From assembly GCA_000230935.2 (NCBI GenBank), contig AGIQ01000004.1, forward strand, positions 124,001-188,000: a stretch of DNA of 64,000 bases. The letters run 5' to 3'. The translations under genes and the position numbers were made by a program. The stretch is from Mycolicibacterium rhodesiae JS60 (GTDB taxonomy: Bacteria; Actinomycetota; Actinomycetes; Mycobacteriales; Mycobacteriaceae). This document shows positions 57,190 through 64,000 of this stretch, piece after piece. The notes below the pieces were generated by a model. It made no database searches, had not been told where the DNA came from, and saw only the letters and a program-made list of their open reading frames with translations. Position 1 is the stretch's first letter, and each line of letters starts with the position of its first letter.

Positions 57190-58497
57190 CTAGAACGCCA
57201 GCAGATTCTCGCGCAGGGTGTCGTATTCGTACGATTCCCGCACGACGCCGAGATCACGCAGCGCAGGCACCAGCCCCTCGGTGATGTCGGTGACGTAGCG
57301 CCGGCTCAGGTGCTGTAGTGGGGTGGTCAGCAGGAAGCCATCCCCGCCGACCGCATCCATCGCGTCGGCCATCTTGGCCGCGACGTCGGCGGGTGTCCCG
57401 ACCAGGGGCAGGCAACTAGCGAACCCTGTTGCGGTGGTTGCGAGTTCGCGCAGCGTCTTGCCACTGCCGGCCTGCATGAATTTGTTCAGCGAGCCCTGCT
57501 CGCCGTTGGTGGTCAGTGGGGGCAGTTCCTCGTCGAGCGGGAACGTCGAGAAGTCGATATCGGTCACGGTCGAGATCATGCCGAGCTGGCTGGTGATGAA
57601 CGCGTCGGTGTTGACCATCTTGTACCGCTTGGCCTCCGCGTCCTCCGCGTTGTCGCCCAGCACCGGCGTCACCAGGAACATCACCTTGATGTCGTCGGGA
57701 TTGCGGCCGGCTGCCTGCGCGCGGCCGCGGATGTCCTCGCGGTAGTCGATCATGCCGTCGATCCCTTCGGCGATCGCCACGATCGAATCCGCCGTCTCGG
57801 CCGCGAACTGGCGTCCCCGCGGAGAACCTCCGGCCTGCAGGTAGACCGGGCGCCCCTGCGGCGTTCGCGGAACATTGAGCGGTCCGCGCGACTTGTAGAA
57901 CTTGCCGACGAAGTTGACCTCGTGCACCTTCGTGTGGTCGGCATACGTCCCGGACTCCCGGTCCATGACCACCGCGCCCTCGTCCCAGGATGCCAGCAGC
58001 TTGGTGACGACTTCGACGAATTCGTCGGCCATGTCGTAGCGCACCTGTCGCGGGGGCAAGGTGTCGAGCCCGACGTTGTGGGCGGCCTGCTCCTCGCCGG
58101 AGGTGACGATATTCCACCCGAACCGGCCGTCCGAGAGGTGGTCGAGGCTGGCGATCAGCCGGGCGAGGGTGAACGGCGGATACGACAGGATCGAGGCCGT
58201 GGCGATCACACCGAGCTTCCTCGTCGCCTTGACGACGGCCCCGGCAAGCACGGTCGCGTCCAGCTTGGGCACCTGCAGAGCATGTTTCAGCGCCGCCTCG
58301 CTGGAGTTGCCGAACGCGTCGGACACCATCAACGTGTCCTCGATCATCAGGTAGTCGAAGCAGGCGCCCTCCAGCATCTGGGCCATCTCGATGTGGAAGT
58401 CGGCATTCGCCCATGACGAATTGACCCGGTCGAACGGGTTCAGCCATTGCGGCGGAGCGTAATTCATGAACCACCCGAGATGCATCTTCTTCGCCAT
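57190..58497 (-). CDS. NtaA/SnaA/DszA family FMN-dependent monooxygenase (1)
   Basis: A 435-residue class C flavin monooxygenase of the luciferase superfamily. Seen: KKMHLGWFMNYAPPQWLNPF, ACFDYLMIEDTLMVSDAFGNSSEAALKHALQVPKLDAT, LSDGRFGWNIVTSGEEQAAHNVGLD, KFYKSRGPLNVPRTPQGRPVYLQAGGSPRGRQFAAETADSIVAIAEG (quoted in part), and GDGFLLTTPLQHLSRRYVTDITEGLVPALRD. These are the marks of the NtaA/SnaA/DszA group that oxidises sulfones, chelators or similar compounds with reduced FMN from a separate reductase. ATG 58497 (MAKKMHLGW) is chosen. Divergent from the second monooxygenase with shared motif-bearing region. Confidence 0.92.
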   Translation of the reverse strand: MAKKMHLGWFMNYAPPQWLNPFDRVNSSWANADFHIEMAQMLEGACFDYLMIEDTLMVSDAFGNSSEAALKHALQVPKLDATVLAGAVVKATRKLGVIATASILSYPPFTLARLIASLDHLSDGRFGWNIVTSGEEQAAHNVGLDTLPPRQVRYDMADEFVEVVTKLLASWDEGAVVMDRESGTYADHTKVHEVNFVGKFYKSRGPLNVPRTPQGRPVYLQAGGSPRGRQFAAETADSIVAIAEGIDGMIDYREDIRGRAQAAGRNPDDIKVMFLVTPVLGDNAEDAEAKRYKMVNTDAFITSQLGMISTVTDIDFSTFPLDEELPPLTTNGEQGSLNKFMQAGSGKTLRELATTATGFASCLPLVGTPADVAAKMADAMDAVGGDGFLLTTPLQHLSRRYVTDITEGLVPALRDLGVVRESYEYDTLRENLLAF

Positions 58498-58553
58498 GGC
58501 AGTGACTTCAGCCGGAGGCGATTTCCGCACTGTGGCGCGTCTCGAACATCCGT

Positions 58554-58609
58554 ATTACGCGGGTGGCCCAGCCCCGTGGTGCAGCTCACGGTGTGCCCGC
58601 CAGCGTAAT
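58554..58609. promoter_or_regulatory. Inverted pair of ATTACGC motifs in monooxygenase divergent promoter
   Basis: ATTACGCGGGTGG (58554-58566) and, inverted, GCGTAAT (58603-58609, preceded by CCCGCCA), 42 bp apart between two divergent monooxygenase genes. The same core recurs at 60009-60015, 62885-62891 and 62912-62918. Likely operator pair for a regulator not in the window. Confidence 0.55.
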
Positions 58610-58680
58610 GGGCGCGGAACCGAAGGAGCTCATCGGTCGAAACATCCGCCAGTCACATTGGGCGACAAGGAGGTCTGGGC

Positions 58681-59994
58681 ATGTTTCATCTTGGTTGGTT
58701 CATGGGCAGCGGCTTCAGCGTGCAGACCTGGGCGCTCGATCCGTGGGCGGGTAGCACCGGCCACGACTGGATGCGGGGCGACCTGTTCGTCGATCTTGCC
58801 GCCTCGCTGGAGCGGGCGTGCTTCGACTACTTGCTGGTCGAGGACACCAGCATGGTCGAGGATGCCTACGGCCGATCGATGGAAACCACCCTGAAGTACG
58901 GGATGCTGGCACCCAAATGCGATCCGGTCCCGCTGATTCCGCTACTGACTCAGCGCACCAGACACATCGGCATCGCCGTCACCTTGTCGACGAGCTTCTA
59001 TCACCCATTCATGGCGGCCAGGACGATGACGACGCTGGATCACCTCACCGAGGGCCGGGTGGGGCTCAACGTCGTCACGGGCAGCTCGTCACGCGCCGCT
59101 CAGCAGTACGGTTACGACGATCTGATGTTGCACGGCGAGCGCTACGAAATGGCCAAGGAGTGGATGGAAGCGGTTGGTGCGCTGTGGGACTCATGGGAGC
59201 CGGGGAGCGTGCTCGTCGACCAGGAAACGCCCCGGTACGCCGATCACACCAAGGTGCACACTGTGGACTTCGACGGCAAGTACTTCCGAACCAGGGGCCC
59301 GCTCAACACCATTCCCGGACCGCAGCGCCGTCCGGTCATCGTGCAGGCCGGTGCCTCGCCGGCGGGTCGGGACCTGGCGGCCAAATATGCGGAATCGATG
59401 CTGGCCCACGGCACCAGCATCGAGTCGATGAAGGCGTTCCGGTTGGACATGCACCGGCGGATGCGCGAGTACGGCCGCGACCCGAGCACGCTGAAGATCC
59501 TGTTCCTGATCGACCCGATTCTCGGGGACACCGACCGCGTCGCGCAGGCCCGTGAAGAGGACATGAAGGCCGCACGATGGAGTGAGCACGCCATCCAGAA
59601 AGCGTTGTGGGGCCTCAGTTATACGTCGGGCGGCGAGTTCGACTTCGCCACCTTCGACCTCGACGAGGAAGTCCCCGACGTATGGGGCAACGGCGAGACG
59701 AGCACCCTGCGCACCTTCATTGAGGGCGCCCGCGGAAAGACGTTGCGGGAGGCCATCGCCACCGTCGACACCCACGCGGGACTGGCGTTCGTCGGGTCGC
59801 CCGACACCGTCGCGGCCAAGATGGGCGAAGCGATGGAGGAGGTGGGCGGCGACGGCTTCCTGCTCTCTCCAACGGTGACCCGGCGCAACATCGCCGAGAT
59901 CGCCGACGGTCTCGCGCCCGCACTGCGCAAGCGCGGGCTGATCCGCGACGGCTATCCGCACAAGACCTTCCGTGAGAATCTGCTGGACTTCTAG
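58681..59994 (+). CDS. NtaA/SnaA/DszA family FMN-dependent monooxygenase (2)
   Basis: A 437-residue paralogue of the divergent gene: MFHLGWFMGSGFSVQTWALDPWAG, ACFDYLLVEDTSMVEDAYGRSMETTLKYGMLAPKCDPV, LTEGRVGLNVVTGSSSRAAQQYGYDDL, KYFRTRGPLNTIPGPQRRPVIVQAGASPAGRDLAAKYAES, GDGFLLSPTVTRRNIAEIADGLAPALRKRGLIRDGY (all typical of the family). ATG 58681 has AAGGAGG nine bases upstream. It uses FMNH2 from a partner reductase; two candidate reductases are at 61815-62797. Substrate unknown; the different N-terminal segment from copy 1 suggests a different substrate. Confidence 0.93.
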   Translation: MFHLGWFMGSGFSVQTWALDPWAGSTGHDWMRGDLFVDLAASLERACFDYLLVEDTSMVEDAYGRSMETTLKYGMLAPKCDPVPLIPLLTQRTRHIGIAVTLSTSFYHPFMAARTMTTLDHLTEGRVGLNVVTGSSSRAAQQYGYDDLMLHGERYEMAKEWMEAVGALWDSWEPGSVLVDQETPRYADHTKVHTVDFDGKYFRTRGPLNTIPGPQRRPVIVQAGASPAGRDLAAKYAESMLAHGTSIESMKAFRLDMHRRMREYGRDPSTLKILFLIDPILGDTDRVAQAREEDMKAARWSEHAIQKALWGLSYTSGGEFDFATFDLDEEVPDVWGNGETSTLRTFIEGARGKTLREAIATVDTHAGLAFVGSPDTVAAKMGEAMEEVGGDGFLLSPTVTRRNIAEIADGLAPALRKRGLIRDGYPHKTFRENLLDF

Positions 59995-60008
59995 TCGCCG
60001 TGACACCC

Positions 60009-60015
60009 GCGTAAT
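60009..60015. promoter_or_regulatory. GCGTAAT motif upstream of the substrate-binding protein gene
   Basis: Within CACCCGCGTAATACC; its complement GGTATTACGCGGGTG matches the first copy (58552-58565) over 13-14 bases. It lies 115 bp before the GTG of the solute-binding gene. Confidence 0.5.
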
Positions 60016-60129
60016 ACCAGAGGCATTGCGGTGAAGCGGTCGCGTCACGCAACGCCGGTTTACTCCTGGGAGAAGGCACGCCAGCGAATGCCGTGTGGTC
60101 TGGTCGAGAGCTGAGCCGAGGAGACATTC

Positions 60130-61755
60130 GTGCACAACGCAAACCAACACAGCACCCCCACGTCGTGGGACCGTCGAACCTTTCTCAAGGCCAGCGGGCT
60201 CACTGTCGGCGGAATCAGTTTGGCCTCACTGATCGCCGCCTGCGGGGGCGGGAGCGGTGGAAGCGGTGGCGGTTCCGGCGGAGACACCCTGACGTTGCGC
60301 ATGCCGTTCTTGGCTGACATGCAGGTTCCCGACCCCGACATCATGTACGAGGGGGAGGGCGTGCAGGTGATGGAGTCGGCCTACGAGGGGCTGATTCGCT
60401 ATCAGCCTGGGAGTGCCGACTTCCTTCCGGGGCTTGCTAAGTCGTGGACTGTGTCACCGGACGGGCTGATCTACACGTTCTCGTTGCAGCCGGGCGTCAA
60501 GTTCCACGATGGCACGCCGGCCGATGCGCAATCCTGGGTCAAGAGCTTCGAGCGCCGGGCCAAGATCAATCAGGGGCCGGCCTACATGGTGGCCGGGGTA
60601 GCCAAGGCCGACGCGCCGGACGCGACTACCTTCGTCGTTACCCTCAAAGAACCCAACAACGCGTTCCTGCACTACCTTGCGTGTCCGTGGCAGCCTTTTG
60701 CGGTGAGCCCAACAGCCGTGGCCAAAAACGCCGTCGGCGACGACCTCGCTCAGGAGTGGCTCAAGACCCACGACGCCGGTACCGGGCCTTATGTGTTCAA
60801 GGAGTTTGTTGCAGGCAGCCACTACACGTTGGAAGCGTTCGGTGACTACTGGGGTGGGAAGCCGTCGTTCCAGACCATTCGGATCGAGATCACCCCGAGC
60901 ATCTCGACGCAGAAGCTGCAGCTGGACTCCGGCGCATTCGACATGGTGACAAAGGGATTCGTGGTCGCCGATGTCCTTGACTACCAGAAGAATCCACAGT
61001 TTCGCGTGGTCAACGCAATTGGTGGAGTCGGCGAGGCGGTTTGGTTGAATCCGACCTCGGGCATCTTCGCCGACAAGGCGCTACGCAAAGCCGTCCTTAC
61101 CGCTCTGGACCGTGCCACGATCGTCGAAACCGCTTGGGCTGGGCTTACAGAGACGCAGAAGGGGCTATGGCCGGATCGGACTTTCTCCAGCAGCCTGGCT
61201 CCGTTCCCCGGCGCCGTGGACACCGCGGCGCTCAAGGCGTTCGTGCCGTCGCTTGCGTCGAAGAAGATCGATCTGGCCTGGGGTGCTGACGGTGGCGCGC
61301 CGCGCCAGCAGATGGCGGAGTTGGTCCAGACCCAGCTGGCCGCATTGGGTCTCGACGTCACCGTACGAGAACTGCCGGTGGCCGAGCAGTTCGATCTGGC
61401 CAATCAGCCACCCGACAAGCGTCCCGACATCATGGTGTGCTTCCTTGGCGGTGATGCCCTGCACTTGGACACCACGTTCCGGATCTTGCTGCGGACCGGG
61501 GCCAAACCGCTGAACTTCTACCAGTACTCCAATCCCGATCTGGATCGGATGATGGACGAGGCGGTCCGGCAGCCGACGCCGGAGAAGATGAACGCGATCT
61601 ATCAACAGATCAGCACGATGATCCTCGACGAAGCCCTCTTCATCCCGCTGTGCCTGCCGCCCAACTCGACGATCTCGCACAACTACATCACCGGAGTCGA
61701 GAACAACTCGTTTTTCCCGCAGATCGTTTGGCCACAGGCGTTACGGCACACCTGA
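60130..61755 (+). CDS. ABC transporter family-5 substrate-binding lipoprotein with Tat signal
   Basis: A 541-residue binding protein. Twin-arginine motif DRRTFLKASGLTVGG and lipobox SLIAAC (Cys near residue 38) show Tat export and lipid anchoring. A Gly/Ser linker precedes the SBP_bac_5 domain: MYEGEGVQVMESAYEGLIRYQPGSADFLPGLAKSWTVSPDGLIYTFSLQPGVKFHDGTP (quoted in part), DAGTGPYVFKEFVAGSHYTLEAFGDYWGGKPSFQTIRIE, and C-terminal LFIPLCLPPNSTISHNYITG. GTG 60130 follows GAGGAG. No permease or ATPase gene follows in this direction before 61815, so the transporter parts lie elsewhere. It probably captures the substrate of the monooxygenases. Base use is slightly less G+C-rich than neighbours. Confidence 0.92.
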   Translation: MHNANQHSTPTSWDRRTFLKASGLTVGGISLASLIAACGGGSGGSGGGSGGDTLTLRMPFLADMQVPDPDIMYEGEGVQVMESAYEGLIRYQPGSADFLPGLAKSWTVSPDGLIYTFSLQPGVKFHDGTPADAQSWVKSFERRAKINQGPAYMVAGVAKADAPDATTFVVTLKEPNNAFLHYLACPWQPFAVSPTAVAKNAVGDDLAQEWLKTHDAGTGPYVFKEFVAGSHYTLEAFGDYWGGKPSFQTIRIEITPSISTQKLQLDSGAFDMVTKGFVVADVLDYQKNPQFRVVNAIGGVGEAVWLNPTSGIFADKALRKAVLTALDRATIVETAWAGLTETQKGLWPDRTFSSSLAPFPGAVDTAALKAFVPSLASKKIDLAWGADGGAPRQQMAELVQTQLAALGLDVTVRELPVAEQFDLANQPPDKRPDIMVCFLGGDALHLDTTFRILLRTGAKPLNFYQYSNPDLDRMMDEAVRQPTPEKMNAIYQQISTMILDEALFIPLCLPPNSTISHNYITGVENNSFFPQIVWPQALRHT

Positions 61756-61814
61756 CCGGCCGCGGAAGGGGACGTGAGCCTGAGCTGACGGCCCCCACCG
61801 GCGGCTCCACCGAT

Positions 61815-62315
61815 TCAGCCGGCAGCAGCCAGGCCGTGAAACCTACTGCGGTGGTACACCATCGGCGCTACATCGGGATGTACCGCCAGAGCCACGATCT
61901 GCAGTACCACGATCTCGTGGTCGCCTGCTGCAACCCGTTGGTGAAGTGTACATTCCAGCCACAATGTCGACCCGTGCACGAACACGGCACCGCTGTCGGT
62001 GGCCAGCCAGTCCACGTCGCCGAACCGGTCTCCATTTTTGGCCGAGAGGGTGCGCGCCACCGTACCGTGGTGGCCGGCCAGCACCGACAGTCCCAGCCGG
62101 TCTAGGGGGGCCAACTTGGGCCAGGTCGTCGATGTGTTGGCCACACATACCGACACCAGCGGAGGATCCATCGACACCGACGTGAACGAGCTGGCCGCCA
62201 TGCCCTCGGGCGCACCGTCCACCAGACCGCAGAAGGCGGTGACCCCGCTGGGAAAGCAGCCGAACGCCTGCCGCAGGAGCGCATGGTCGAACCCGTCGTC
62301 AGTCGCCCCGATCAC
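61815..62315 (-). CDS. Flavin reductase-like domain protein (FMN:NAD(P)H oxidoreductase)
   Basis: A 166-residue flavin reductase of the DIM6/NTAB (HpaC/NtaB) type: LLRQAFGCFPSGVTAFCGLVDGAPEGMAASSFTSVSMDPPLVSVCVANTSTTWP is the FMN-binding signature, with RLGLSVLAGHHGTVARTLSAK and WLECTLHQRVAAGDHEIVVLQIVAL later. It supplies reduced flavin to two-component monooxygenases, three of which lie in this cluster. GTG 62315 overlaps the stop of the upstream FMN reductase gene (GTGA), so the two are co-translated. Confidence 0.9.
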   Translation of the reverse strand: MIGATDDGFDHALLRQAFGCFPSGVTAFCGLVDGAPEGMAASSFTSVSMDPPLVSVCVANTSTTWPKLAPLDRLGLSVLAGHHGTVARTLSAKNGDRFGDVDWLATDSGAVFVHGSTLWLECTLHQRVAAGDHEIVVLQIVALAVHPDVAPMVYHRSRFHGLAAAG

Positions 62316-62797
62316 GATGGCACCGCCACGGCGAACCGACGAGCGACCTCAAGCCACTTCTCCAGATCCGACGAAGTCTCGTAGTCCGAGTCCAGCAGGT
62401 ACAGACTGGGGGCCGGGCAACTCGCACCGATCTCGACGAGCACCGGACGCAAGGTGAGTTCCGGTGCCAGCGCATGCATGTACGAGCCGCCGAGCATTAG
62501 CGGGAAGGTCGTCACACCGGCGAGTTCACCTTGGCCGAACTGGTCCAGAAACAGCTTCAGCAAACCGGTGTAGGTGGCCTTGAAGGTCGGGCTGGCGACC
62601 ACCAGGAGGTCGGCGGACTTGACCAGTTCTTTGGCTTCGGCAACCTTCGGGTCACCCCAACCCAGTAGGGCTGGGCCGAGCTCCACGACATCGATCACAT
62701 GCTCGGGCGCCGATCCGGTCAGCTTCTCGGCTACCAACTCGGCGGCGGCCCTGGTTCTTGACATCGGTTTGGGATTTCCTACAACGACGACAGTCAT
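62312..62797 (-). CDS. NADPH-dependent FMN reductase (SsuE/MsuE-like)
   Basis: A 161-residue flavodoxin-fold reductase: MTVVVVGNPKPMSRTRAAAELVAEKL, KSADLLVVASPTFKATYTGLLKLFLDQFGQGELAGVTTFPLMLGGSYMHALAPELTLRPVLVEIG (in part) are typical for SsuE/MsuE, which feed FMNH2 to alkanesulfonate and sulfone monooxygenases. A second start at ATG 62830 would add 11 residues; neither start has a good ribosome site. It is first of two reductase genes and divergent from the third monooxygenase; the 5' region contains two GCGTAAT motifs. Confidence 0.9.
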   Translation of the reverse strand: MTVVVVGNPKPMSRTRAAAELVAEKLTGSAPEHVIDVVELGPALLGWGDPKVAEAKELVKSADLLVVASPTFKATYTGLLKLFLDQFGQGELAGVTTFPLMLGGSYMHALAPELTLRPVLVEIGASCPAPSLYLLDSDYETSSDLEKWLEVARRFAVAVPS

Positions 62798-62874
62798 TCT
62801 GTGAGTCTGAGCGGCCGACGTGTCGGCCATCAGTGCAAGGAGTAAATCTTGGATTGCGCGGCGAGGTTCGATCG

Positions 62875-62935
62875 GCCCCGTGGTGCGTAATGGCGCGCAA
62901 AGTCGATAGCCGCGTAATGGTCTTGCTACCGAAGG
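62875..62935 (+). promoter_or_regulatory. GCGTAAT motifs and spaced element upstream of monooxygenase 3
   Basis: GCGTAAT occurs at 62885-62891 and 62912-62918. The second begins GCGTAATGG-N7-ACCGAAGG (62912-62935), repeated exactly in spacing at 58603-58626 before monooxygenase 2. GCCCCGTGGTGC at 62875-62886 also repeats at 58571-58582. These shared pieces indicate common control or duplicated upstream DNA. Confidence 0.55.
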
Positions 62936-63003
62936 GAATCGGACGCGACATCGAGTCGTCGTTTGATGTGATCTGCGCCGACCTGACTAGGAGATCGAGA
63001 TGA
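62890..63003 (+). CDS. Possible 37-codon upstream ORF coupled to monooxygenase 3
   Basis: ATG 62890 opens a frame (MARKVDSRVMVLLPKG...ADLTRRSR) whose TGA overlaps the ATG of monooxygenase 3 (ATGA). It could be a leader peptide or just chance; no good ribosome site precedes it. Confidence 0.25.
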   Translation: MARKVDSRVMVLLPKGIGRDIESSFDVICADLTRRSR

Positions 63004-64000
63004 CCGAGAAGTTCCATCTGGGCTGGTTCATGAATTTCATTCCGCCGGAATGGGATACCGCCTGGGCGTCACCGGATGTGGCGCGTTGGCCCAACGGCCG
63101 ATTCTATGTCGACATGGCTCGGGCGATGGAGCGGGCCTGTTTCGACTTCATCATGATCGAGGACACCGTGATGGTGGCCGATGCCTACGGCGGCACCATG
63201 GAAGGCTCCCTCAAGAACTCCGTGTTCGCGCCGAAACACGATCCGGTCCCGCTGGCCGTTCTCATCGCCGCGAACACCTCGAAACTGGGTGTGGTGGCGA
63301 CGATGTCGACGTCGTTTTATCCGCCGTATCTGTTGGCGCGGTTGGCCTCGACGGTGGATTCGATTGCCGAGGGCCGGTTCGGGTGGAACATCGTGTCTTC
63401 GGCGGAGGATCGGGCGGCGCAGAACTTCGGGCTTGATGGTCTGCCTGAGCATGACGAGCGTTACAACGTGGCCGATGAGTATTACGACCTGGTGTGTGAG
63501 TTGTGGGATTCCTGGGATGCCGACGCGGTGGTGATGGATCGCGAGTCGCATACGTATGCCGATTTCAAGAAGGTTCGTACCGTCGATTTCGTGGGCAAGT
63601 ATTTCAAGTCTCGCGGGCCGTTGAACACGGTGCCCTCGCCGCAGCACAAGCCGACCATTCTGCAGGCGGGCGCGTCGCCGCGGGGACGTGGCTTCGCCGC
63701 TCGTGCGGCCGACGCGATCGTCGCGGTGGGTACCGGAATTGCCGGCATGAAGGAATATCGGGACGACATCCGGGCCAGAGCCGCAGCGGCCGGACGTAAC
63801 CCCGACGACATCAAACTCATGTTCTGTGTGTCACCAACCGTCGCGGCCACCGAGGCCGAAGCCCGCGCCGAGATGGACCGGCTGGTCTCGCTGGACTCCT
63901 ACATCGAGAAGTCGCTGGCCGGCATCTCGTCCAACACCGAGATCGACTTCAAACAGTTCGACTGGGACAAGCCGCTGCCCGAGGGATTGACCACCAATGG
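63000..64000 (+). CDS. NtaA/SnaA/DszA family FMN-dependent monooxygenase (3), 3' end outside window
   Basis: The first 333 codons of a third family member: MTEKFHLGWFMNFIPPEWDTAW, ACFDFIMIEDTVMVADAYGGTMEGSLKNSVFAPKHDPVPLAV, IAEGRFGWNIVSSAEDRAAQNFGLDGLPEHDERYNVADEYYDLVCELWDSWDAD (quoted in part), KYFKSRGPLNTVPSPQHKPTILQAGASPRGRGFAARAADAIVAVG. ATG 63000 has AGGAG seven bases upstream. Residues about 100-220 use more T/G-ending codons than the rest, which may show mosaic origin. It diverges from the two reductase genes that can feed it. Substrate unknown. Confidence 0.93.
   Translation, partial: MTEKFHLGWFMNFIPPEWDTAWASPDVARWPNGRFYVDMARAMERACFDFIMIEDTVMVADAYGGTMEGSLKNSVFAPKHDPVPLAVLIAANTSKLGVVATMSTSFYPPYLLARLASTVDSIAEGRFGWNIVSSAEDRAAQNFGLDGLPEHDERYNVADEYYDLVCELWDSWDADAVVMDRESHTYADFKKVRTVDFVGKYFKSRGPLNTVPSPQHKPTILQAGASPRGRGFAARAADAIVAVGTGIAGMKEYRDDIRARAAAAGRNPDDIKLMFCVSPTVAATEAEARAEMDRLVSLDSYIEKSLAGISSNTEIDFKQFDWDKPLPEGLTTN

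Noticed and set aside
1..64000. tRNA, rRNA, CRISPR arrays, prophage integrase genes or attachment sites
   Set aside because: No tRNA-like cloverleaf, evenly spaced repeats, cas genes or phage genes were seen by eye; the only mobile element found is the IS481 copy.

Overview
The window looks like chromosomal DNA from a mycobacterium, probably an environmental Mycolicibacterium-type species. Coding density and G+C are high and GTG starts are common. Most telling is the gene order, which follows the Mycobacterium tuberculosis segment from snzP (Rv2606c) to hisS (Rv2580c): pdxS-tesB-pdxT-yebC, ruvC-ruvA-ruvB, a carboxylic acid reductase, gabT, yajC-secD-secF, a family-5 solute-binding lipoprotein, apt, relA, cyclophilin, glyoxalase-II-like hydrolase and hisS. 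These gene identities come from protein motifs I could read; the synteny is from knowledge of the reference genome.

Layout. 1-6.1 kb is accessory oxidative metabolism: the end of an SDR gene, a complete IS481-family element (283-1372), a GMC oxidoreductase/aldehyde dehydrogenase pair on the minus strand, and a divergent thiolase-like/DUF35 pair that has lost thiolase catalytic residues and looks like an acyl-CoA aldolase. 6.2-13.5 kb holds PLP synthase genes with thioesterase II between them, an inserted group (hydroxyisobutyrate-dehydrogenase-like, CMD protein, CocE-type hydrolase with divergent TetR) and yebC. 13.5-17.3 kb has a molybdopterin oxidoreductase, small membrane and secreted proteins, and a cupin/TetR pair. 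17.3-22 kb is ruvCAB under a LexA (SOS) box, a DUF1304 protein, a diguanylate cyclase and a lipoprotein hydrolase. 22-33 kb covers carboxylic acid reductase, a nicotinoprotein alcohol dehydrogenase with FCD-GntR regulator, and an aminobutyraldehyde dehydrogenase/gabT pair. 33-48 kb is the conserved Sec/apt/relA/cyclophilin/hisS block, interrupted by a secreted protein with a possible aerolysin-like C-terminal domain. 48-57 kb carries small conserved mycobacterial proteins and a full urea ABC transporter operon, urtABCDE. 57.2-64 kb is an accessory cluster of three NtaA/SnaA/DszA-type FMN monooxygenases, a Tat lipoprotein substrate-binding protein, a flavin reductase and an NADPH:FMN reductase. 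This fits scavenging of an organosulfur or related compound.

The most interesting points are: (1) the IS481 element sits exactly in a CTAG tetranucleotide that was probably the shared stop of two convergent genes, so its 6-bp duplication keeps both stops and supplies the transposase's own; two intact CTAG-sharing convergent pairs remain in the window. (2) A 13-bp inverted repeat buries the transposase ribosome binding site and start codon. (3) A motif ATTACGC/GCGTAAT is repeated five times, all in the intergenic regions of the monooxygenase cluster, two copies being part of a longer spaced element. (4) The thiolase-like/DUF35 pair lacks thiolase residues and two zinc-ribbon cysteines. (5) The 553-residue secreted protein may be pore-forming-like. 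Several perfect operator-like palindromes next to regulators are also recorded. No tRNA, rRNA or CRISPR array was seen.
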